64,000 nucleotides of DNA from Terriglobia bacterium. Lineage in GTDB: Bacteria > Pseudomonadota > Alphaproteobacteria > Acetobacterales > Acetobacteraceae. This document shows, in pieces, positions 9,976 to 18,157 of the stretch. Numbering within the stretch: position 1 is the stretch's first letter; every line of letters starts with the position of its first letter. Under the pieces are notes generated by a model that saw only the letters and a program-made list of their open reading frames with translations, was not told the DNA's origin and did not search any database. The translations under genes and the position numbers were made by a program. The stretch is taken from the NCBI GenBank assembly GCA_023511585.1, contig JAIMBF010000005.1:1-64000 (forward strand), read 5' to 3'.

Positions 9976-10376
9976 TTCGCAAGTTCGAGGATCCGCTGCC
10001 ATTGCGCCTTAGAAACGGGCAGCACGGAAAGCCGCGGCTGGCGCACCAAGAGAAAATCCTTGAAGGCCGGGTCTTTCTTGATCATGGCAAGGGAGACCGG
10101 CCTTGGCAGCGGCGCGATGGTTTTGACATCCACGGCAACCCAGTCTCCGCTTTCCGCCGTGGGATCCGGGTAGGCTTCGCGCACCACTTCCACAATCCCC
10201 ACGATCTCGCGCCCTTCCCCCGAGTGATAGAAAAACGCGCGATCGCCTAAGCGCATAGCCTTCAGATAGTTCTTCGCGGTGTGATTGCGCACACCGGTCC
10301 AGGGCTCCACGCCGTGGGCGACTTGCTCATCCCAGCTAAACGCGCCGGGCTCCGTTTTCACCAGCCAATAATTCAT
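9933..10376 (-). CDS. EVE domain-containing protein (thymocyte-nuclear-protein-1-like)
   Basis: This 147-residue protein is a single EVE domain of the PUA superfamily. It begins [18 protein letters not shown] and carries [26 protein letters not shown] and [14 protein letters not shown], all hallmark segments. EVE proteins bind modified bases in RNA or DNA; the physiological role of the stand-alone bacterial form is unsettled. It is convergent with, and overlaps the 3' end of, the macrodomain gene. In alphaproteobacteria such single-domain EVE proteins are common housekeeping neighbours, so this need not indicate a defence function. Confidence 0.9.
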   Translation of the reverse strand: MNYWLVKTEPGAFSWDEQVAHGVEPWTGVRNHTAKNYLKAMRLGDRAFFYHSGEGREIVGIVEVVREAYPDPTAESGDWVAVDVKTIAPLPRPVSLAMIKKDPAFKDFLLVRQPRLSVLPVSKAQWQRILELANYPPEAPSSASAAS

Positions 10377-10516
10377 GTCTTGATGCCGATCCGTGCGTTT
10401 GCGGCCGTGTCCTGACCCCGTTCAGCGAACACGGAGGGAAAATAAGCCCGCTGCCCCGTTTTCTTCAAGCGCGGGAGCGGAATCACCCGTTTTCGTATCG
10501 GAGTGCTTGCTCTCCC

Positions 10517-10546
10517 TTGCGTTAGGGTTATATCCGATTGTATATT
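10517..10546 (+). promoter_or_regulatory. Possible sigma-70-type promoter of the barrel-protein gene
   Basis: TTGCGT (10517-10522) and TATATT (10541-10546) are separated by 18 bases, about 75 bases before the ATG at 10621. The surrounding 244-bp gap has no other gene. Match quality is moderate and this is a prediction only. Confidence 0.3.
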
Positions 10547-10620
10547 GCGAGTCGCAAAAGCTACCGGGCTCAAGCTCCGGATAAAGCAACCAGACAAGAT
10601 ATTATCGCGAAGGAGGAAGG

Positions 10621-11601
10621 ATGCTACCGTATCGTCTTGGCCATCTTGGCCGGCTGCTTGCGGCCGGAGCAGTGTTCTGCGTACTCGCCGTTCGGGCGAA
10701 TGCCGAAACCCCCGGCACAACCCAGCCGTCAGATCAGAATTACCAGACAGCGCCGCTTCCCCAAACCAACCTCGACTACAATCCGGGCTATGACAGCATC
10801 AGCGATTATTTCACGCATTGGTTTGAACGCGTCGATCGCGCACAGGAAGAGCAGCCCCATTGGGTTACGCCGATTATTACGGTTACGCCACGGCTTGAGG
10901 AAGAGCTTCGTTATGACCAATACTGGCAGACTGCTGCCAACGGCGCGCATATCACGAATTATTGGGCGGGGAAGGGACTCGAGCTGATCCCGACCGAAAC
11001 GCAAGAAATTATTATTATCCCTCCACCGTATATAACGACCACCGGCATACGCCATCCGAGCTCGGGATGGGCGGACTGGCCGGCGTTTCTGTTCAAGCAG
11101 CGGCTGCTGACGGCAAACGAAGAAAACGGCAATTACATCCTGACGTTTTTCCTGGGCGGCTCGGTCCCGACCGGAAGCCCGCACTATACGCTGAACACCT
11201 ACGTGATCACGCCGACCATCGCCGGCGGCGTGGGATGGGGCGACCGCATCCGCGGCTTCGATATCCAGGCCACCATCGGCACGCCCTATGCCACGAATTA
11301 TCATGCCGCGACCGGCTCGCAGATCGTCACGAACGTTACGCTACAACCCTACTACGCACCGCTGCATCTCTATGGGGAGTTCAGCATCACGGATATCAAT
11401 TTCTTGGGTGGCGTGCGCCAGGGCAAGAATGAGATTTTTTTGTTTCCCGGGATTATCATTGGGCGCATTCCGCTCTATGATCGCCTGAAGCTGACCGCCG
11501 GCTTCGGCTATCAGTTCGCGGTTTCCCCGCATACCACGCTGGATCCGCTGACCCCGACCTATAACCACGCTTGGATTCTTTCGGTCAGGCTGCCGTTCTA
11601 G
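10621..11601 (+). CDS. Predicted outer-membrane beta-barrel protein (paralogue A)
   Basis: This 326-residue protein has an excellent ribosome site (GAAGGAGGAAGG directly before the ATG). A Sec signal peptide is clear: a hydrophobic stretch of about residues 10-24 ending in RANA, with cleavage near residue 28. The mature part alternates hydrophobic and polar residues in strand-like blocks and ends in a Phe (SVRLPF), as expected for a Bam-inserted barrel. A block near the N-terminus (DYFTHWFERVDRAQEEQP) and the segments FLFKQRLLTANEENGNYIL and PTYNHAWILSVRLPF recur in the protein at 22133-23104. No specific family name is known to me; the size resembles small channel or MetA-pathway-type barrel proteins. 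Function unknown. Confidence 0.75.
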   Translation: MLPYRLGHLGRLLAAGAVFCVLAVRANAETPGTTQPSDQNYQTAPLPQTNLDYNPGYDSISDYFTHWFERVDRAQEEQPHWVTPIITVTPRLEEELRYDQYWQTAANGAHITNYWAGKGLELIPTETQEIIIIPPPYITTTGIRHPSSGWADWPAFLFKQRLLTANEENGNYILTFFLGGSVPTGSPHYTLNTYVITPTIAGGVGWGDRIRGFDIQATIGTPYATNYHAATGSQIVTNVTLQPYYAPLHLYGEFSITDINFLGGVRQGKNEIFLFPGIIIGRIPLYDRLKLTAGFGYQFAVSPHTTLDPLTPTYNHAWILSVRLPF

Positions 11602-11727
11602 GCGGCGATGGCCCCGCGCTTTGCTGGATGAGGATTGACGCGTTGGTGATAAAAATCCAACCTCGGTTGGCCTTCACAAAGGTGGTGAAGTGGGGCAAAA
11701 CACGCGCATCAAAGGAGGGGGACGGAT

Positions 11728-12288
11728 ATGTCGGAAACGGCACAGAATGAGATACTGACGCAAAAGCAACCGGCAACGCTGCGTGAGGCGTTGCTGAAGA
11801 CCATCGAAAAAATCAAAGCGGACGCGCGCGCGGCCGAGGTTTCTTTCGGGGCGCAAACGTATCTTGAAGCCGGAACGCGCTGCATTGCCAAGGTTCGGCA
11901 ATTCGAAATTCCAATCGATGAGCCGGCGGAGCTCGGCGGAACGAACACCGCCATGAATCCGGTGGAGCTCGTGCTTTCCGCATTCGGCGCTTGCCAGGAA
12001 ATTATGTACGCGGCTTATGCGGCCGTGTTGGGGATCCCGATTACCAGTCTGGAGATCGACGTGCGGGGGGATCTCAATCTCAAGGGTTTGTTCGGGATGG
12101 ATGACGCCGTCCCGCCGGGATATCGGAAGGTGAGCTGGGAAACGCGCATCGAAAGCCCGGCCTCGGCAGAGCAAATTCGCGAATTGGTGGCGGTTGTGCA
12201 GAAAACCTGCCCGGTTTTGGATATCTTGCGCCGCCCGATCGACACGGAAAGCGAAGTGATGCTGAATGGGGCATCGCTCGCGCTTTAG
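11728..12288 (+). CDS. OsmC family protein
   Basis: This 186-residue protein is preceded by AAAGGAGGGGG. It has the OsmC/Ohr fold features: NPVELVLSAFGACQEIMYAAYA, with the first conserved Cys, and AVVQKTCPVLDILRRP, with the second. These two cysteines form the reactive pair in peroxide-reducing OsmC/Ohr enzymes. A non-homologous helical N-terminal stretch of about 35 residues precedes the core. It probably detoxifies organic hydroperoxides or acts on related thiols in the cytoplasm. It appears to be a single gene with gaps of more than 90 bases on both sides. Confidence 0.87.
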   Translation: MSETAQNEILTQKQPATLREALLKTIEKIKADARAAEVSFGAQTYLEAGTRCIAKVRQFEIPIDEPAELGGTNTAMNPVELVLSAFGACQEIMYAAYAAVLGIPITSLEIDVRGDLNLKGLFGMDDAVPPGYRKVSWETRIESPASAEQIRELVAVVQKTCPVLDILRRPIDTESEVMLNGASLAL

Positions 12289-12381
12289 AGGAATCCCGCC
12301 CGGAAATTCACGCTTCGCAGAAGGGTTTGCATCAACCGCCCGCTCTTTTGCCTCATTTACGAGAGGCTGCGCGGCCGCTCG

Positions 12382-12675
12382 TTATTCAAGCCACGCGCCG
12401 TCTTTCACCACAATCCGGGTGGCGCGTATTACCATGCTTTCAAACAAGCCCGCCTGTACGTAAGGATCGTTTGCCGCGAAGGCTTCCGCGGCGGCACGAT
12501 CGGGCGCTTCGATCACGAGCAGGCTGCCGATCGGCTGGCCTGCATCGTCGAGCAGGGGTCCGCCGTGCCGGACTTGGCGTTCATGCGCCTTGATATAGGC
12601 GAGATGCGCCGGCCGCGTTTGTTGACGTAGCGCAAAGCGCCCCGGCTTGTCCCAATACAAAAGAACAAACAGCAT
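12382..12675 (-). CDS. YciI family protein
   Basis: This 97-residue protein begins MLFVLLYWDKPG and contains RPAHLAYIKAHERQVRHGGPLLDDAGQPIGSLLVIEAPD, typical of the YciI/YCII ferredoxin-like fold with a conserved His and Asp. CGGGAGGAG precedes the ATG. YciI-like proteins are small, dimeric and of uncertain biochemical role, and often lie near ccm or septation genes. Here it is divergent from ccmC with an 89-bp gap. Confidence 0.88.
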   Translation of the reverse strand: MLFVLLYWDKPGRFALRQQTRPAHLAYIKAHERQVRHGGPLLDDAGQPIGSLLVIEAPDRAAAEAFAANDPYVQAGLFESMVIRATRIVVKDGAWLE

Positions 12676-12764
12676 GTTGCGCTCCTCCCGTTTTGTTTCT
12701 GCTCTACCGATTAGCCGCCAACCGGCCGGGTTGAAAAGCCCTCGGTTTTGGCTATGTTGAGCCC

Positions 12765-13601
12765 GTGCAAGTGTCCCCCTCGTCCGTAAAAGCTATAGCC
12801 GAGCCGCGCGGAGCCCCTCGCCGGGGTTGGCACCGTTTCGCCAACCCGGGAAGATTCCTGCGCGCCGCATCCAAAGTGCAACCGTGGCTGACGGCGTTCG
12901 GCGTGGTGCTGACCGCCGTCGGGCTCATATGGGGCCTCTTCTTTGCTCCGGCCGACTGGCAGCAAGGCGATGCGGTACGTATTATGTATATTCATGTGCC
13001 GGCGGCATGGCTTGCTTCCGCCGGCTATCTGATGCTGGCGCTGTGCTCGGCGGCGTCTTTGGTTTGGCGCCACCCGTTGGCGGACCTTGCGGCCGCGGAA
13101 ATCGGCCCAATTGGGGCGGGTTTTACGGCGCTTTGCCTGGCCACCGGCAGCCTATGGGGCAAACCGATGTGGGGCGCCTGGTGGGTGTGGGACGCGCGGC
13201 TGACCTCCGTGCTCGTGCTTTTCTTTCTGTATCTGGGCCATATCACCTTGGTGCGCGCTTTTGACGACCCCACGCGCGGCTACCGGGCCGGCGCGATTCT
13301 GGCCCTGCTCGGCGTGGTCAATCTCCCGATTATCAAGTTCAGCGTGGATTGGTGGAACACCTTGCACCAGCCCGCAACCATTTCTTTGACCGGCGCGCCC
13401 AGCATGTATATCGGCATGCTTTGGCCGTTGGCGTTTTCCGCCGTGGGCTATGCGTGTGTGTTTGCTGCGCTGGCCTTGGCCGGCACGCGCGCGGCGGTGA
13501 TGGAGCGGCGTATCCGCGCCCTTCTCTTGGCAGAGGCTGCCCGGGCCGAGGATTCCGTACCCGGGGCCGCCGATGCGTTGGAAACGCAGGTTCCGGCATG
13601 A
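12765..13601 (+). CDS. ccmC: Haem exporter / CcmC, cytochrome c maturation
   Basis: This 278-residue inner-membrane protein with six predicted transmembrane helices is the first gene of ccmCDEFGHI. CcmC presents haem to the chaperone CcmE. The tryptophan-rich WGxWWxWD motif is at 136-143 (WGAWWVWD). The conserved periplasmic histidines are His77 (MYIHVPAAW) and His201 (WWNTLHQPA). The start is a GTG at 12765; another GTG at 12771 is equally possible, and no ATG lies upstream of the conserved region. The N-terminus of about 40 residues and the Ala/Glu-rich C-tail are not conserved. Its stop overlaps the ccmD start (ATGA). Confidence 0.95.
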   Translation: MQVSPSSVKAIAEPRGAPRRGWHRFANPGRFLRAASKVQPWLTAFGVVLTAVGLIWGLFFAPADWQQGDAVRIMYIHVPAAWLASAGYLMLALCSAASLVWRHPLADLAAAEIGPIGAGFTALCLATGSLWGKPMWGAWWVWDARLTSVLVLFFLYLGHITLVRAFDDPTRGYRAGAILALLGVVNLPIIKFSVDWWNTLHQPATISLTGAPSMYIGMLWPLAFSAVGYACVFAALALAGTRAAVMERRIRALLLAEAARAEDSVPGAADALETQVPA

Positions 13602-13756
13602 CGCATCTGCCGTTTATCGCCGCATCCTACGCCTTAGCCGTGCTCGTGCCGGCAGCTTTCGGCCTGAACGCTTATCAGCGCCTCCGCCGCGCGCGCCGAC
13701 GGCTGGCGGCCCTTTCCGGCCATGGCCATAAAGCGAGGAGTGCCGGCAATCCTTAA
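13598..13756 (+). CDS. ccmD: Haem exporter protein CcmD
   Basis: This small gene encodes 52 residues. Its ATG overlaps the ccmC stop by four bases. The product has one N-terminal transmembrane helix (FIAASYALAVLVPAAFGL) followed by a basic cytoplasmic tail with YQRLRRARRRL. This is the standard CcmD topology and size. CcmD helps release holo-CcmE from the CcmABC complex. The 3' end overlaps ccmE by 35 bases, so the two are probably translationally coupled. Confidence 0.9.
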   Translation: MTHLPFIAASYALAVLVPAAFGLNAYQRLRRARRRLAALSGHGHKARSAGNP

Positions 13757-14303
13757 ACGCAAACATCGCCGCTTGATTCTTCTGCTCGCATGCGGGCTGG
13801 GGCTGGGCAGCGCGACCGCGCTGGTGCTTTCGGCCTTTCGGCAGAACCTGGTTTTCTTTGTGCTGCCTTCCGACCTGGCTGCCCAGCACCCTTCACCTGA
13901 GCGCACGTTGCGTTTGGGGGGCTTGGTCGAGACAGGCAGCGTGCACCGCAGCACCAAGGGCAAAGAGGTGGATGTGCGCTTTCGTATTACCGATGGGCAT
14001 ACCGCCGTGCCGGTGACTTTTAACGGCGTTCTGCCCGACCTTTTCCGCGAGGGGCAGGGGGTGGTGGCGCTCGGCACGCTCGGGGCGGACGGCACGTTTC
14101 ATGCGAGCGAGGTGCTTGCCAAGCATGATGAAACCTATATGCCGAAGGATGTCGCCGAGGCGCTGAAGCGCAAGGGCCTTTGGAATCCCGCGAAAGGCCC
14201 GCCTCCGCCGGCAAGCACCTGGAATACGCTGACCGTTCCGGTGACGACCCCTGCCGCAGCCGCTCCGACCGCCTCCGCGGGCGAGCGGCAAACCGGGTAT
14301 TAG
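13722..14303 (+). CDS. ccmE: Cytochrome c-type biogenesis haem chaperone CcmE
   Basis: This 193-residue protein has an N-terminal membrane anchor (about residues 16-38) and a periplasmic OB-fold. The haem-binding motif VLAKHDETYMPK places the covalent haem ligand at His135 and the axial tyrosine at Tyr139. It accepts haem from CcmC and passes it to CcmF. The C-terminal tail after residue 160 is Pro/Ala/Thr-rich and disordered, as usual. It starts inside ccmD and ends 10 bases before ccmF. Confidence 0.95.
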   Translation: MAIKRGVPAILKRKHRRLILLLACGLGLGSATALVLSAFRQNLVFFVLPSDLAAQHPSPERTLRLGGLVETGSVHRSTKGKEVDVRFRITDGHTAVPVTFNGVLPDLFREGQGVVALGTLGADGTFHASEVLAKHDETYMPKDVAEALKRKGLWNPAKGPPPPASTWNTLTVPVTTPAAAAPTASAGERQTGY

Positions 14304-14313
14304 GCAAAAAGCG

Positions 14314-16272
14314 ATGAATCCCGAACTCGGCCATTTTGCGCTCGCGCTTGCGGTTTGCCTGGCAGCCGCACAGGGGATTTTTGGGCTCATGGGTGCCCAG
14401 GCGCGGCGAGAGCCGCTCATGGCTGCCACGCCCGCGCTTGCCGTGGGCCAGTTGATCGCGCTTGGCACCGCGTTTTTCACGCTGGTTTGGTGCAACGTGG
14501 TTTCAGACTTTTCGGTGCTGAACGTGGTGCAGAACAGCCAAGCCGCGAAGCCCCTGCTTTATAAAATTACCGGGACTTGGGGTAATCACGAGGGCTCCAT
14601 CCTGCTGTGGTGTTTCATCCTGGCGCTTTGCGGGGCCGCCGTGGCCGCGTTCGGGCAGGACTTGCCGAGCAGCCTGCGCGCGCGGGTGATCGGCGTGCTG
14701 GGGGCCACCTCGGCAGGGTTTCTGCTTTTCGCACTCACCGAAAGCAACCCGTTTCTGCGCGTTTGGCCGCCTCCGCCGGATGGCCAAGGCATGAACCCGC
14801 TGTTGGAAGACCCGGGGCTCGCGCTGCACCCGCCCATTCTCTATGCGGGCTATGTCGGGTTTGCCATCCCCTTCGCTTTCGGGGTGGCGGCGCTGATCGA
14901 GGGGCGCATCGATGCGCTATGGGGGCGCTGGGTGCGGCCCTGGGCGCTCGGGGCTTGGTGTTTTTTGACCGGCGGGATCGCGCTCGGTTCCTGGTGGGCC
15001 TATTACGAGCTGGGCTGGGGCGGTTTTTGGTTTTGGGATCCAGTAGAAAACGCCTCGCTTTTGCCGTGGCTCACGGGCACCGCGCTGGTGCATTCGGCAA
15101 TCGTGGTGGAGAAACGCGAGGCGCTGAAGGTCTGGACCGTGCTGCTGGCCATTGCCACCTTTTCGCTTTCGCTGTCCGGGACGTTTCTGGTGCGTTCCGG
15201 GATCCTCAACAGCGTTCACGCTTTTGCCAACGATCCTGCCCGCGGCATTTTCATTCTGGCCTTGCTGGGCTTGGTGATCGGCTCGGCCTTGGTGTTGTTC
15301 GCGCTGCGCGCGCCGGCTCTGGCTCCCGGAGGGTTGTTTTCCCCGATTTCGCGCGAAGGCGCTTTGGTGTTCAACAACATCATGCTCTGCGCGATTGCCG
15401 CGGTTGTGTTCACCGGCACCACCTATCCCATGTTCGTGAACCTGTTGACGGGCGAGCAGATCAGCGTCGGCAAACCGTTCTTTGACGCAACCGTGTTGCC
15501 GCTGACCATTCCGCTGTTTGCGGCAATGACCGTGGGGCCCATGTTGCCTTGGAAGCGCGCTGCCTTGGGGCCTGTGTTGCAGCGGTTGTGGTGGGCGGCG
15601 CTTGCGGCTTTGTGTGTGGGCTTTCTTGTCGGGTTCGGGGTTCGCGACGGGCTGGTTGGGCTGGCCTTCGGCGGCGCCGTCTGGCTGGCGCTCGGCGCAT
15701 TTGCGGACATTGTCGAGCGCGTGCGCCTCTTCCGCCTGCCGCTTCGCGAGAGCCTTGCCCGCGCGGCGGGGCTGCCGCGTGCGGCATGGGGCGCGACGGT
15801 GGCGCATCTGGGCATGGGCATCACGGTTGCCGGAATCGCCGGCATGGCGCTGGCCACGCACGTGATTGTCGCCCTCCATCCGGGCGAGGGTGTGGATTTT
15901 GCCGGCTACCATTGGCAATTGGAGCGGCTTTATGATGCGCCTGGGCCGAACTATACCGCGCGGGTTGCGGAAATTGCGGTGGAAAAGGACGGGCGCCGGG
16001 TGGCGCTGCTGACCCCTTCGCGCCGAAGCTATCCCGTTCAGCGCAATACCGTTACGGATACGGCGATCCGCACCAATCTCTTCCGCGACCTCTACGCGGC
16101 GGTGGGCGAGGAGCAGAACGGTAAAGTGGTGTTGCGGCTGCATCGGAACCCGCTGGCGCCCTGGATTTGGCTCGGCGCCCTGGTGATGGCGGCGGGCGGC
16201 GCGCTTTCGCTGAGCGATCGGCGCCTGCGCGTGGGCGCGCCGCTGAAGGCTGCGGCCATGGCAAAAGCTTAA
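14314..16272 (+). CDS. ccmF: Haem lyase CcmF
   Basis: This 652-residue polytopic membrane protein matches CcmF length. The WWD-type motif WGGFWFWDPVEN lies at about 235-246, after conserved TWGNHEGSILLW (88-99) and LHPPILYAGYVGF. CcmF ligates reduced haem from CcmE to apocytochrome c at the periplasmic face with CcmH. It is the longest gene of the ccm operon, 12 bases upstream of ccmG. Confidence 0.96.
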   Translation: MNPELGHFALALAVCLAAAQGIFGLMGAQARREPLMAATPALAVGQLIALGTAFFTLVWCNVVSDFSVLNVVQNSQAAKPLLYKITGTWGNHEGSILLWCFILALCGAAVAAFGQDLPSSLRARVIGVLGATSAGFLLFALTESNPFLRVWPPPPDGQGMNPLLEDPGLALHPPILYAGYVGFAIPFAFGVAALIEGRIDALWGRWVRPWALGAWCFLTGGIALGSWWAYYELGWGGFWFWDPVENASLLPWLTGTALVHSAIVVEKREALKVWTVLLAIATFSLSLSGTFLVRSGILNSVHAFANDPARGIFILALLGLVIGSALVLFALRAPALAPGGLFSPISREGALVFNNIMLCAIAAVVFTGTTYPMFVNLLTGEQISVGKPFFDATVLPLTIPLFAAMTVGPMLPWKRAALGPVLQRLWWAALAALCVGFLVGFGVRDGLVGLAFGGAVWLALGAFADIVERVRLFRLPLRESLARAAGLPRAAWGATVAHLGMGITVAGIAGMALATHVIVALHPGEGVDFAGYHWQLERLYDAPGPNYTARVAEIAVEKDGRRVALLTPSRRSYPVQRNTVTDTAIRTNLFRDLYAAVGEEQNGKVVLRLHRNPLAPWIWLGALVMAAGGALSLSDRRLRVGAPLKAAAMAKA

Positions 16273-16284
16273 AAGGCGCATTCC

Positions 16285-16863
16285 ATGGCCTGGCTTGGAT
16301 CTTCTCTCGGCCGACGGTTGCTCCTCACCCTGCCGGTGGCCGCGGCGGCGGCAGGCGGGGCCGCGTTTCTGGCCTTGCTGGAACGCATGAAGCACGGCAC
16401 TTATGACCCGCACGCCGTGCCGAGCCCCTTGATCGGCAAGCCCGTGCCGAATTTTACCCTGCCGGCGCAGCCGCCCGCCACGGCGGGAATTTCCAGCGCG
16501 GATCTTGTCGCCGCCAAACGCTGGGTTCTGGTGAATTTCTTCGCTTCTTGGTGCGTGCCTTGCCAGATCGAGCACCCTGTGCTGACGGAACTTGCCGCGG
16601 CAGGACTGCCGATTTGGGGCATTGCCTATAAGGATACGGTTGATGCGGCAAAGCGGTTTCTGACCGAAAGGGGCAACCCCTATACGCGCCTGGCGCGCGA
16701 TGAAACCGGCCGGGTTGGCATCGATTTCGGCGTCTATGGCGTGCCGGAGACCTTTTTGATCGACCCGCACGGTATTATCCGCTGGCGTTGGGCGGGAGCG
16801 CTCAGCGACGATGTGGTGCGCGATCAGCTCTTTCCTTTGCTGCGAGGCGGCAGCGGCGCATGA
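16285..16863 (+). CDS. ccmG: Thiol:disulfide oxidoreductase CcmG/DsbE
   Basis: This 192-residue membrane-anchored periplasmic thioredoxin has one N-terminal helix (about 10-30). The active site is WCVPC (Cys90, Cys93), followed by the cis-Pro region YGVPETFLID characteristic of CcmG. It keeps the CxxCH cysteines of apocytochrome c, or those of CcmH, reduced. Its stop overlaps the ccmH start (ATGA). Confidence 0.95.
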   Translation: MAWLGSSLGRRLLLTLPVAAAAAGGAAFLALLERMKHGTYDPHAVPSPLIGKPVPNFTLPAQPPATAGISSADLVAAKRWVLVNFFASWCVPCQIEHPVLTELAAAGLPIWGIAYKDTVDAAKRFLTERGNPYTRLARDETGRVGIDFGVYGVPETFLIDPHGIIRWRWAGALSDDVVRDQLFPLLRGGSGA

Positions 16864-17375
16864 GGAGGAAACGGATCCCATCGGCGCGCGCTCAACCGAT
16901 CGGCGCCTTGTGTTTGCTGGCAGTGCTGCTTGCCGCGGCTCCCTTTCATGCGGCCCGCGCGGTGAGCAATCCGGCCGAAATGCTGCCCGACCGAGCACAG
17001 GAATTGCGCGCCGAGGCGATCGGGCAGGAGCTTCGCTGCCTGGTCTGCCAAAACGAGAGCATTGAGGAATCCGATGCCGACCTCGCGCGCGATCTTCGTG
17101 CGGAAATCCGCAAGCGCGTCGCGGCCGGCGAATCGGACAAAGAGGTGATTGCCTGGATGGTCGCGCGCTACGGCGATTTTGTGCGGCTCAAACCGCCGTT
17201 TCGTATGGCGACGCTCTTCTTGTGGTTTTCCCCGGCGGTTGCGCTTGCGGTGGGAGGGATTGTCGTTTGGTTTGGCCTGCGCCGAAGGCCCGCCCCGCCG
17301 CAACCGCTGTCGGCGGCCGAAGAGGCACGGCTGAAGCGGCTTTTGCGCGAGGGATTGGGGAATCCCCGCTCATGA
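16860..17375 (+). CDS. ccmH: Cytochrome c-type biogenesis protein CcmH
   Basis: This 171-residue protein starts at the ATG overlapping the ccmG stop; the longer upstream frame from 16788 is not supported. A signal/anchor segment lies at about 12-35. The redox motif LRCLVCQNESIEES has Cys60 and Cys63. A second transmembrane helix (LFLWFSPAVALAVGGIVVWF) precedes a short cytoplasmic tail. CcmH reduces or holds apocytochrome c for CcmF. It is followed by ccmI with an ATGA overlap. Confidence 0.95.
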   Translation: MRRKRIPSARAQPIGALCLLAVLLAAAPFHAARAVSNPAEMLPDRAQELRAEAIGQELRCLVCQNESIEESDADLARDLRAEIRKRVAAGESDKEVIAWMVARYGDFVRLKPPFRMATLFLWFSPAVALAVGGIVVWFGLRRRPAPPQPLSAAEEARLKRLLREGLGNPRS

Positions 17376-18076
17376 TCTGGCTTGTGCTTGCCGCCTTGGC
17401 CGTTGCCGCGATGGCGCCGCTGGCCTTTTCGCTCTTGCGCCATGCGTCGCTAAAGAAGCGCAAAGGCGCCGCGCTGGCGCTTTACCAGGCCCAGCTGGCC
17501 GAGCTTGAGCTGGAGCGCGAGCAGGGGCATCTGACCGCGGCGGAGTATGAGGCGGCTCAGGTAGAGATCAAGCGTCGGTTGCTGGCTGCGGCCGAAACAG
17601 CCGACCCGCCGGTGGCTGCCAAGGGCCGCGGTTTGGTGCTGGCGGCCCTCGCTGTTGTGCCCGCCGCGGCGATGGCGCTGTATCTTGTCGGCGGAACGCC
17701 ATGGCTTCCGGCCATGCCTTTGGCGGAGCAACAGGCAAAGGCGCGGGAAGAAGAAGCCTTGCTCCAGGCTTTGCGGGCGCGGCTGGCTACCATGGATCCC
17801 CATTCGCCCCGTGCACGGGAAGGTTTCGTGCTGCTCGGCAACGCGGAAAGCGCGCGGGAACACTATGCGGCGGCGGCGGACGCCTATCAGCATGCGTTGA
17901 TCTCCGGCTTTGACCCCACCCTCGCGGCGATGGCGGCGGAAGCCTTAGCGCGGGCCGAAGGCCGCGTGACGCCGCAAGCGGCTTCTTTGTTCCGCCAGGC
18001 ACTTGCGCAAGCCCCCACGGATGCGCCCTGGCGCAAGCTTGCCGAGGAACGGTTGCGCGAAGCTGCAACGCCATAG
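17372..18076 (+). CDS. ccmI: Cytochrome c-type biogenesis protein CcmI (TPR)
   Basis: This 234-residue protein starts at the ATG overlapping the ccmH stop. It has the CcmI-1 domain layout: an N-terminal transmembrane helix, a cytoplasmic loop with a leucine-zipper-like heptad region (YQAQLAELELEREQGHLTAAEY), a second helix (LVLAALAVVPAAAMALYLVG) and a C-terminal TPR-like periplasmic part (about 150-230). CcmI chaperones apocytochrome c to the lyase. It ends the ccm operon; ccmA and ccmB are not in the window. Confidence 0.92.
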   Translation: MIWLVLAALAVAAMAPLAFSLLRHASLKKRKGAALALYQAQLAELELEREQGHLTAAEYEAAQVEIKRRLLAAAETADPPVAAKGRGLVLAALAVVPAAAMALYLVGGTPWLPAMPLAEQQAKAREEEALLQALRARLATMDPHSPRAREGFVLLGNAESAREHYAAAADAYQHALISGFDPTLAAMAAEALARAEGRVTPQAASLFRQALAQAPTDAPWRKLAEERLREAATP

Positions 18077-18157
18077 ACTTTCCGGCTCTGATCGCCGAAC
18101 ATCGTTGGGACGCGCGCATGGAACGGAGCGCGCGGCGCAAAGTATGGGGAGGAAAGC

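Noticed and set aside
9933-10376. EVE plus macrodomain as a new defence island
   Set aside because: Both are common single genes in alphaproteobacteria, and no restriction, nuclease or mobile genes are nearby.
14917-16998. 693-residue minus-strand frame opposite ccmF-ccmG
   Set aside because: Long only because of codon bias in GC-rich DNA; opposite to conserved ccm genes.
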